Under the pieces are notes generated by a model. It did no database searches, was not told the DNA's origin, and saw only the letters and a program-made list of their open reading frames with translations. From Pseudomonadota bacterium (lineage in GTDB: Bacteria; Pseudomonadota; Alphaproteobacteria; Rhizobiales; Devosiaceae), in assembly GCA_023433985.1 (NCBI GenBank), contig JAEYTN010000439.1, positions 1 through 5,509 on the forward strand: a stretch of DNA of 5,509 nt, written 5' to 3'. This document shows positions 1 to 5,509 of the stretch, piece after piece. Within the stretch, counting starts at the first letter, position 1. Each line of letters begins with the position of its first letter. Made by a program: the position numbers and the translations under genes.

Positions 1-1
1 C

Positions 2-580
2 TTCGAGATCGAACTCACCTTCAAGGTGCAGAACGAGAAGGGGCAGGACGTGTTGTTCGGCTCCGTCGGTGGCGGCGGTCGCTATGATGGCCTCGTGAGC
101 CGCTTCCGCTCCGAGCCCGTGCCCGCAACCGGCTTCTCGATCGGCGTGTCCCGTCTCGCCAATGCGCTGAAACTCACCGGCAATCTCGGCGCCAGCGAGC
201 CCTTGGGTCCGGTCGTCGTCCTCGTCCTCGACAAGGATCAGGTCGCCCGCTACCAGGCCATCACCTCGGCGCTCCGCCAGGCCGGCATCCGCGCCGAAAT
301 GTTCATGGGCAACACCAGGAACTTCGGCAAGCAGGTCGCCTACGCCGACAAGCGCAACTCGCCTGCCGTCATCATCGAAGGCAGCCAGGAGCGCGAGGCC
401 GGCAAGGTGCAGATCAAGGACCTCATCGTCGGCAAGGAAGTCGCCGCCGGGATCAAGGACAACGCCGAGTACAAGGCCGCGCGTCCCGGCCAGTTCGAGT
501 GCGCCGGCGACCTAGACTCCATCGTCGCCGCCATCTCCGAGCTGCCCGCCGTGGCCGCCTACCTCAGGGCGAACAGTTGA
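2..580 (+). CDS. hisS: Histidyl-tRNA synthetase, C-terminal part (5' end outside window)
   Basis: The last 192 residues of a class II aminoacyl-tRNA synthetase that attaches histidine to tRNA-His in the cytoplasm. The frame is open from base 2, so the gene starts left of the window. Visible first is the histidine-specific loop and start of motif 3, [14 protein letters not shown], around residues 20-33 of the fragment, then GFSIGVSRL, the ATP-site motif 3 with its arginine. From about residue 70 follows the anticodon-binding domain, with LVLDKDQ, then [19 protein letters not shown] and a KVQIKDL strand typical of HisRS. The [16 protein letters not shown] form and the C-terminal domain resemble HisRS of rhizobia and relatives rather than the E. 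coli type (recollection of the family, not a search). The stop TGA overlaps the TTG start of hisZ, so the two are probably cotranscribed and translationally coupled. Identity is very secure; motifs 1 and 2 cannot be judged because they lie outside. Confidence 0.96.
   Translation, partial: FEIELTFKVQNEKGQDVLFGSVGGGGRYDGLVSRFRSEPVPATGFSIGVSRLANALKLTGNLGASEPLGPVVVLVLDKDQVARYQAITSALRQAGIRAEMFMGNTRNFGKQVAYADKRNSPAVIIEGSQEREAGKVQIKDLIVGKEVAAGIKDNAEYKAARPGQFECAGDLDSIVAAISELPAVAAYLRANS
566..579 (+). promoter_or_regulatory. Ribosome binding site and TTG start of hisZ, overlapping the hisS stop
   Basis: AGGG at 566-569 sits 7 bases before TTG at 577-579, and the hisS stop TGA occupies 578-580, giving a TTGA overlap. 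Translation from this TTG gives [16 protein letters not shown], a natural N-terminus for HisZ. The upstream in-frame GTG at 499 would add 26 residues of arginine-rich sequence that is only hisS read in another frame. A GTG at 610 is also in frame but lacks a clear ribosome binding site and would trim the first helix. Confidence 0.65.
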
Positions 581-1668
581 AGTCGGCGTCGGAACGTTAT
601 TCGGCGCTGGTGCGGCTCGTCGAGTCGCGCACCGTCACGCGCTCGCAGCCGCCGCTGCTGCTGCCGGCCGGGCCGTATTTCGACCTCGCCGGCGAGGAGT
701 TCGGCCGCAACCTGCTGCTGACCACGACCAATAACGGCGTCGAGTACTGCCTCCGCCCCGACTTTACCCTGCCCATCGCGCAGGACTATATCGAGGAAGG
801 CATGATCGGCACCCCGTCGGCCTTCACCTATCTCGGCCCCATCTTCCGGCAGGAGCGCTCGACGCCGGTGGAGTTCGAACAGGCCGGCCTCGAGCTGCTC
901 GGCCATTCCGATCCCGACCAGGCGCTCGACCAGGTGCTCACCTTCGCGCGCTGGGCCCTCGCCATCTACGACATCACCGCGCCGAACGTCCGGCTCGGCG
1001 GCGTCGGCCTGTTCGAGGCCTTCCTGGAGGCCGCCGACGTGCCACCCGCCTGGCGCAGCCGCATCCGCCACCGCTTCGGCCACCCCGAGGCACTGCAGCG
1101 CCTGATGGAGCGCCTCACCACCCCCGAGGAGCGGTCCGCCACCGCGCCGTCGCCCGACAGCCGCGACACCGTGATCGAGATCGTCACCGACGCCATGCTC
1201 TCGGGCGGCCTCAGCCTCATCGGCAGCCGCACGCCGGAGGAAATCGCCGACCGCTACCTCGAAAAGCAGGCCCTCGATGCCGCACCCGTGCCGTCGGAAA
1301 CCGTGGCGCTGCTGCAGAACTATCTCGCCATCGCCGATACGGCCGATGCCGCCTTCGACCGCATCGGCGCACTGTGCACCGATGCCGGTTTCGATTTCTC
1401 TGAGCCGCTGTTTCAGGTGCGCAACCATGCCGCGCAACTGCAGGCGCTCTCGCCGAGCGCCGAAGTGGTGTTCGACGCCAGCTTCTCGCCGCGGCTCGAC
1501 TACTATACCGGCATCGTCTTCGAGATGACCGGCTCCGACGGCGCCATCCTCGCCTCGGGCGGAGAATACGACCGCATGCTCGAGCGGCTCGGTTCGCCCG
1601 AGCCGGTCAACGCCTCGGGCTGTTCGCTCTGGGTCGATCGGATGCAGCGGGAGGCCGGCGATGAGTGA
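577..1668 (+). CDS. hisZ: ATP phosphoribosyltransferase regulatory subunit HisZ
   Basis: HisZ is a catalytically inert paralogue of the histidyl-tRNA synthetase core. It binds short-form HisG to make the active, histidine-sensitive complex for the first step of histidine synthesis. From the TTG at 577 the product is 363 residues, in the usual range for alphaproteobacterial HisZ and lacking an anticodon-binding domain. Class II synthetase remnants are visible: [12 protein letters not shown] (34-45), [16 protein letters not shown] (57-72), the motif-2-like GPIFRQE with [11 protein letters not shown] (87-109), and the histidine-specific [11 protein letters not shown] (306-316). The next loop reads SGGEYDRML (327-335), with Glu where the neighbouring HisS has Arg (GGRYD); this fits loss of aminoacylation but is a single observation. 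Position between hisS and hisG, with overlaps of 4 and 8 bases, strongly supports the call over a second HisRS. Feedback by histidine is expected at protein level; no leader or operator is visible. Confidence 0.94.
   Translation: MKSASERYSALVRLVESRTVTRSQPPLLLPAGPYFDLAGEEFGRNLLLTTTNNGVEYCLRPDFTLPIAQDYIEEGMIGTPSAFTYLGPIFRQERSTPVEFEQAGLELLGHSDPDQALDQVLTFARWALAIYDITAPNVRLGGVGLFEAFLEAADVPPAWRSRIRHRFGHPEALQRLMERLTTPEERSATAPSPDSRDTVIEIVTDAMLSGGLSLIGSRTPEEIADRYLEKQALDAAPVPSETVALLQNYLAIADTADAAFDRIGALCTDAGFDFSEPLFQVRNHAAQLQALSPSAEVVFDASFSPRLDYYTGIVFEMTGSDGAILASGGEYDRMLERLGSPEPVNASGCSLWVDRMQREAGDE
1649..1654 (+). promoter_or_regulatory. Ribosome binding site of hisG inside the hisZ 3' end
   Basis: GGGAGG lies 6 bases before the ATG at 1661, within the last codons of hisZ. 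It fixes the hisG start and supports reinitiation or coupled translation across the 8-base ATGAGTGA overlap, which would help keep HisZ and HisG in balanced amounts. Confidence 0.75.
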
Positions 1669-2401
1669 TGGTTCGATCCCCGGCGGCCTCAGCCTCGCCG
1701 TACCCTCCAAGGGCCGGCTCGAGGAGCTGACCCGCAAGGCCTTCTCCACCGCGCGCCTCACCATCGCCCGTCCGGGTGGCGCCCGCTCCTATATCGGCTC
1801 GATCAAGGACCTGCCGCAGGTCACCGTCCGCTTCTACCCCGCCGCCGAGATCGCCCGCGAGCTGATCCTGGGCGGTGTCGATATGGGCGTTACCGGCACC
1901 GACCTGATCCACGAGGCCTCCGAGAACGGCGAGGAGAACGTTCTCTTCGTTCGCGGCCTCGGCTTCGGCGAGGCCGACGTCGTCGTCGCCGTGCCCGACA
2001 GCTGGATCGACGTGCAGCAGATGAGCGACCTCGCCGACGTCGCGTCCGATTTCCGCGCCCGCCACGGCCGCTGGCTGCGCGTTGCGACGAAATACGTGAA
2101 CCTCGCCCGCCGCCACTTCGCCAAGTACGGCATCGCCGAGTACCGCATCGTCGAGTCGGCCGGTGCCACCGAAGCCGCTCCCGCATCGGGTTCCGCCGAC
2201 CTCATCGTCGATATCACCTCAAGCGGCTCCACCCTCCAGGCCAATCAGCTCCGCGTGCTGGAAGACGGCCTGATCATGAAGTCCGAGGCCAACCTCATCG
2301 TGTCGCGCACCGCGGATTGGACGCCCCTGCGCAAAGCCCAGCTCGAGGCCCTGCTCGCCAAGATGGGCGGTGTCCCTCCGGGGATTTCGACGCTGCTGTA
2401 G
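1661..2401 (+). CDS. hisG: ATP phosphoribosyltransferase, short-form catalytic subunit
   Basis: Catalyses condensation of ATP with PRPP to N1-(5'-phosphoribosyl)-ATP, the committed first step of histidine biosynthesis, in the cytoplasm. The 246-residue product opens with LSLAVPSKGRLEE (10-22), the usual N-terminal strand and loop. It continues with FYPAAEIARELILGGVDMGVTG (58-79) and DLIHE (81-85). The HisG signature follows: ESAGATEAAP (165-174), then the PRPP loop ADLIVDITSSGSTLQAN (179-195). It ends soon after the catalytic fold at PPGISTLL, so the C-terminal ACT-like histidine-binding domain of long-form HisG (about 300 residues) is missing. That is the short form, which depends on HisZ, the gene directly upstream and overlapping by 8 bases. 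ATG at 1661 is chosen because of the GGGAGG before it. The other his genes are not in the window, so histidine synthesis is scattered in this genome or lies elsewhere. Confidence 0.97.
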   Translation: MSDGSIPGGLSLAVPSKGRLEELTRKAFSTARLTIARPGGARSYIGSIKDLPQVTVRFYPAAEIARELILGGVDMGVTGTDLIHEASENGEENVLFVRGLGFGEADVVVAVPDSWIDVQQMSDLADVASDFRARHGRWLRVATKYVNLARRHFAKYGIAEYRIVESAGATEAAPASGSADLIVDITSSGSTLQANQLRVLEDGLIMKSEANLIVSRTADWTPLRKAQLEALLAKMGGVPPGISTLL

Positions 2402-2443
2402 GCGGGGGCGTCCACGTTCACCCCCTGGCGATGAACCCCGCCT
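2400..2443 (+). terminator. Weak hairpin after hisG, possible transcription terminator
   Basis: AGGCGGGG at 2400-2407 is complementary to CCCCGCCT at 2436-2443, an 8-bp GC-rich stem with a 28-base interior, followed by TTAG rather than a T run. A competing smaller stem pairs GGGGG (2404-2408) with CCCCC (2421-2425). It begins at the hisG stop codon. The long loop and missing T tract make this a weak call; it could also be chance in GC-rich DNA. No clear promoter for the next gene is visible in the remaining gap. Confidence 0.25.
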
Positions 2444-2471
2444 TTAGAACTCATCCGGCATAAACCCCCGC

Positions 2472-3701
2472 ATGACCGCGCCCGTCGAGCTCACCATCCT
2501 CATGCCCTGCCTCAACGAGGCAGAAACGCTCGCGACGTGCATCCGCAAGGCCCGGGCCTTCCTCGATCGCACCGGCATCGCCGGCGAAGTCCTCATCGCC
2601 GACAACGGCTCCACCGACGGCAGCCAGCAGATCGCCGCCGCCGAAGGCGCCCGCGTCGTCCCCGTCCCGCAACGCGGCTACGGCGCGGCCCTGATGGGTG
2701 GCATCGACGCCGCCCTAGGTCGCTACGTCATCATGGGTGATGCCGACGACAGCTACGACTTCGCCAACCTCGACGGCTTCGTCGAGCGCCTCCGCGCGGG
2801 CGACCAGTTGGTCATGGGCAATCGCTTCAAGGGCGGCATCGCGCCGGGCGCCATGCCGTGGCACCACCGCTACATCGGCAACCCGGTGCTGAGCTTCCTG
2901 GGCCGGTTGTTCTTCAAGGCCGTCCCGTCCGATTTCCACTGCGGCCTCCGCGGTTTCGACCGCGACGCCATCCGCGCGCTCCACCTGCGCACCACCGGCA
3001 TGGAGTTCGCCTCCGAAATGCTGGTCAAGGCTACGCTCTCGGGTCTCCGCGTCTCCGAGGTCCCCACCACGCTCAAGCCCGACGGCCGCTCCCGACCGCC
3101 GCATCTGCGCTCCTTCCGCGATGGCTGGCGGCACCTGCGCTTCCTGCTGCTCTTCTCGCCGCGCTGGCTGTTTCTCTATCCGGGTTACCTGTGCCTCGGC
3201 GTCGGCCTGTTTCTCGGCGTGCTGCTCTGGCCCGGCCCGCTCAACCTGACGCCCACCGTCCAGATCGACATCCACACCTTCCTCGTCGCCGCCATGCTGG
3301 TGCTGGTCGGTTTGCAGTCGATCAGCTTCGCCGTCATCGGCCGCCGCTTCGCCTCGCGCTACGGCTTCATTCCGCCATCGGCCACGTTCGATCGCGTGCT
3401 CGAGTTCCTCACCCTCGAGCGCCTGCTGTTGGTCGCTGCATTGCTCATAGTGATCGGGCTCAGCGCCCTGTTCTGGGGTTTCGGCCAGTGGGCCGCACGC
3501 GATTTCGGGCCGCTGAACCTCTCGACGACCATGCGCGCCATGATCGTGGCATTGACAACCCTGGTCGCCGGAACACAGTTGGCGCTTACCGCCTTCATGT
3601 CCTCGATCATGAACATTCCGCTGATGGAGCGCCGGGTCGAGGGCACGGATCGTTTCCAGGAGGGATTGCAGCCCTTCCCGGTTCGGGGGCGCGAGACCTA
3701 G
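2472..3701 (+). CDS. Membrane-anchored family 2 glycosyltransferase (polyprenyl-phosphate type)
   Basis: A 409-residue GT-A fold glycosyltransferase of family GT2, in the DPM1/dolichol-phosphate glucose synthase-like branch. The nucleotide-sugar site is visible as ILMPCLNEAETL (9-20), LIADNGSTDGS (41-51), QRGYGAALMGGI (67-78) and the metal-binding MGDADDSYDF (88-97). Acceptor-side motifs GNRF (116-119) and SDFHCGLRGF (153-162) follow. After the catalytic domain come four predicted membrane helices at about 233-254, 267-290, 317-337 and 355-380, and a short charged tail. Such enzymes usually move a sugar from a nucleotide donor to a lipid-phosphate carrier at the cytosolic face for later surface polysaccharide or lipid modification; the sugar and acceptor here cannot be read from sequence. 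ATG at 2472 is the first start after an in-frame stop at 2445, but no clear Shine-Dalgarno precedes it. Probably cotranscribed with the TSUP gene 24 bases downstream. Confidence 0.88.
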   Translation: MTAPVELTILMPCLNEAETLATCIRKARAFLDRTGIAGEVLIADNGSTDGSQQIAAAEGARVVPVPQRGYGAALMGGIDAALGRYVIMGDADDSYDFANLDGFVERLRAGDQLVMGNRFKGGIAPGAMPWHHRYIGNPVLSFLGRLFFKAVPSDFHCGLRGFDRDAIRALHLRTTGMEFASEMLVKATLSGLRVSEVPTTLKPDGRSRPPHLRSFRDGWRHLRFLLLFSPRWLFLYPGYLCLGVGLFLGVLLWPGPLNLTPTVQIDIHTFLVAAMLVLVGLQSISFAVIGRRFASRYGFIPPSATFDRVLEFLTLERLLLVAALLIVIGLSALFWGFGQWAARDFGPLNLSTTMRAMIVALTTLVAGTQLALTAFMSSIMNIPLMERRVEGTDRFQEGLQPFPVRGRET

Positions 3702-3725
3702 AACCCGCCCGGCCCCGGACCCCTG

Positions 3726-4478
3726 ATGCCACTCGATCCCATGATCCTCGTTGCCCTCGGCCTTGTCGGGGTCGTCGCCGGCTTCGTCGACGCCATCGCC
3801 GGGGGAGGGGGGCTCATCGCTGTGCCGGCCCTGCTCACCGCCGGCCTGCCGCCGGTCGCCGCTTTCGCTACCAACAAGGTACAGTCGGCGGTTGGCACCA
3901 TCATCGCCGCCGCTACCTACTGGCGTCGCGGCTTCGTCGACCTGCGCGCGGTCGGTCCGAGCGTTCTCGCGGCCTTCGGCGGCTCCTTCGCCGGGGCGCT
4001 GGTGGTCAAGCAGGTCGATACCACGCTGCTGACCTATATCGTGCCGGTCGCCCTCATCTGCGTGGCCCTTTACTTCACCTTCGCCCCGAAGCTGACCGAT
4101 GCCGACAGCCGCGCCCGGCTCGATTGGGTCGTCTTCGCACCGGTCATGGGCGGCGTAGTCGGCTTCTACGATGGCCTGCTCGGCCCCGGCACCGGCTCGT
4201 TCTTCACGCTCGGCTTCATTGCGTTGTTCGGCCTGGGCGTCACCCGCGCCGCCGCGAACACCAAGTTCGTGAACCTCGCCTCCAACCTGGGGGCGCTGGC
4301 CCTGTTCATACCCGCTGGCGATGTCGTCTGGCCCATCGCGCTCGTCATGGCGATCGGTCAGTTCGTCGGCGGCTATCTCGGCGCCCTCACCGGCATCCGC
4401 TTCGGCGCCCGCCTGATCAAGCCGCTGGTGGTCATCATCTCGATCGCGCTCGCGGTGCGGCTGCTCGTCTTCCGCTAA
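3726..4478 (+). CDS. TSUP (TauE/SafE) family membrane protein, YfcA-like
   Basis: A 250-residue integral inner-membrane protein of the TSUP family, whose better-known members move sulfite, sulfoacetate or other organosulfur anions; the substrate here is unknown. The two family half-repeats are visible: GFVDAIAGGGGLIAVPALL (19-37) followed by ATNKVQS (48-54), and GFYDGLLGPGTGSFF (146-160) followed by NTKFVNLASN (178-187). These motifs, plus PKLTDAD (121-127) and the C-terminal IKPLVVIIS, match my recollection of E. coli YfcA, so YfcA-like is a better description than TauE. Hydrophobic segments suggest about eight membrane spans. The start is the first ATG after the glycosyltransferase stop; an ATG five codons later is possible, and neither has a strong Shine-Dalgarno. 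A link with the glycosyltransferase is suggested only by the 24-base spacing. No sulfur genes are nearby. Confidence 0.9.
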   Translation: MPLDPMILVALGLVGVVAGFVDAIAGGGGLIAVPALLTAGLPPVAAFATNKVQSAVGTIIAAATYWRRGFVDLRAVGPSVLAAFGGSFAGALVVKQVDTTLLTYIVPVALICVALYFTFAPKLTDADSRARLDWVVFAPVMGGVVGFYDGLLGPGTGSFFTLGFIALFGLGVTRAAANTKFVNLASNLGALALFIPAGDVVWPIALVMAIGQFVGGYLGALTGIRFGARLIKPLVVIISIALAVRLLVFR

Positions 4479-4495
4479 TCTGTTCGGCAGGCAAA

Positions 4496-4532
4496 ACGAA
4501 AGGGCGGCCACATGGACCGCCCTCCCGTTCGT
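4496..4532. terminator. Shared hairpin terminator candidate, best in the groEL (-) direction
   Basis: AGGGCGG (4501-4507) pairs with CCGCCCT (4517-4523). CC (4508-4509) and GG (4514-4515) can extend the stem inward past a bulged A, leaving a four-base loop. ACGAA (4496-4500) can also pair with TTCGT (4528-4532) across four unpaired bases. Read on the - strand the stem is followed at once by TTCGTTTTGC, the T-rich tail of an intrinsic terminator, about 150 bases after the groEL stop. On the + strand it begins 23 bases after the TSUP stop but lacks a T run, so action in that direction is less certain. Confidence 0.6.
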
Positions 4533-4609
4533 GACCTTCGCGAGAAGATCGAATCTGTTGGCCAGCTGCCGCCGCAGGCGACGGCCGTCGGCCGCCCCGC
4601 GGAGGTCCA

Positions 4610-4633
4610 GCATTCGGGCCGTAGCCCGAATGC
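4610..4633. repeat. Perfect 10-bp inverted repeat with four-base loop
   Basis: GCATTCGGGC at 4610-4619 and GCCCGAATGC at 4624-4633 are exact reverse complements separated by CGTA. It lies 40 bases past the groEL stop in the groEL transcript. No T run follows on either strand, so it is not a typical intrinsic terminator. It could stabilise the groEL mRNA 3' end, act in termination with Rho, or be a REP-like element; only one copy is in the window. Confidence 0.6.
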
Positions 4634-4658
4634 GATGCGGACCGTGAGCGAGTACTTG

Positions 4659-4672
4659 CTAAGGCGTCAGCC

Positions 4673-4676
<4 letters not shown>
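4659..4676 (-). repeat. Small perfect hairpin enclosing the groEL stop codon
   Basis: CTAAGGC (4659-4665) and GCCTTAG (4670-4676) form an exact 7-bp inverted repeat around a four-base loop. The groEL stop TAA (4673-4675, read on the - strand) lies within one arm. No T run follows, so its effect, if any, would be on mRNA stability or ribosome release rather than termination. Confidence 0.5.

Positions 4677-5509
<833 letters not shown>

Larger units (their letters stand above)
4479..4672. other. Convergent intergenic region between the TSUP gene and groEL, rich in inverted repeats
   Basis: This 194-base gap lies between two genes that point at each other. It holds a terminator-like hairpin (4496-4532), a perfect 12-base palindrome CGACGGCCGTCG (4579-4590), a perfect 10-bp stem-loop (4610-4633), and most of the hairpin around the groEL stop (4659-4676). 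It also contains a 54-codon + strand reading frame (4512-4676) with a possible AAAGGG ribosome binding site. No tRNA and no mobile element ends were seen. Confidence 0.7.

Noticed and set aside
499..576. N-terminal extension of hisZ from a GTG at 499
   Set aside because: It would overlap hisS by over 80 bases and adds a low-complexity arginine-rich segment unlike HisZ N-termini.
559..1764. 401-codon reading frame on the - strand across hisZ
   Set aside because: It mirrors hisZ and is a product of high GC third positions; the + strand frame has clear HisZ motifs, the antisense product has none.
3552..3557. TTGACA resembling a -35 promoter box
   Set aside because: It lies inside the glycosyltransferase coding sequence and has no -10-like hexamer at normal spacing (ACAGTT or similar).
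2858..4534. 558-codon + strand frame overlapping the glycosyltransferase and TSUP genes
   Set aside because: It is an Arg/Pro/His-rich alternate frame of two real genes with no motifs; long stop-free shadows are common at this GC content.
4579..4590. 12-base palindrome CGACGGCCGTCG as an operator
   Set aside because: Palindromes of this kind are frequent in GC-rich DNA, it lies in a convergent gap where no promoter is expected, and no known operator consensus is recognised.
2715..4613. 632-codon reading frame on the - strand across the glycosyltransferase and TSUP genes
   Set aside because: It runs through two well-supported genes and the gap between them. The product is a Glu/Asp/Gly/Arg-rich string with no recognisable domain, as expected of antisense to GC-rich coding DNA.

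Overview
This 5.5 kb, high-GC window looks like ordinary chromosome from an alphaproteobacterium, most likely in the Hyphomicrobiales (a Devosia-like or rhizobial lineage). The basis is the strong G/C bias at third codon positions, the hisS-hisZ-hisG order, the alphaproteobacterial form of histidyl-tRNA synthetase, and a GroEL tail of GGM repeats ending in DF. The genus is inference; no rRNA or other decisive marker is present.

Left part (1-2401, + strand): three tightly packed histidine genes. The 3' end of hisS (histidyl-tRNA synthetase) is followed by hisZ (regulatory subunit of ATP phosphoribosyltransferase, a HisS paralogue without synthetase function) and hisG (short-form catalytic subunit). 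hisS and hisZ overlap by 4 bases at TTGA, so hisZ most likely uses a TTG start. hisZ and hisG overlap by 8 bases. HisG has no C-terminal ACT-like domain, so it should need HisZ for activity and for histidine feedback. This 2:1 logic, with a synthetase, its paralogue and the enzyme that paralogue controls, is the most coherent story in the window.

Middle part (2472-4478, + strand): a family 2 glycosyltransferase with a cytosolic catalytic domain and four predicted membrane helices, likely using a polyprenyl-phosphate acceptor. It is followed after 24 bases by a YfcA-like TSUP (TauE/SafE) membrane protein. Nothing ties these two functionally to the histidine genes. A weak hairpin in the 70-base gap after hisG may separate the transcripts.

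Right part (4479-5509): a 194-base convergent intergenic region with three hairpins, then the C-terminal half of groEL on the - strand, running off the right edge. One hairpin has a T-rich tail in the groEL direction and is a good terminator candidate. A second is a perfect 10-bp stem with a four-base loop. The third encloses the groEL stop codon. A 54-codon + strand reading frame also crosses this gap, with weak support.

I found no convincing new biological system. The items worth a second look are the start and coupling of hisZ, a GGEYD motif in HisZ where HisS has GGRYD, the structured groEL 3' region with its possible small ORF, and the uncharacterised acceptor of the glycosyltransferase.
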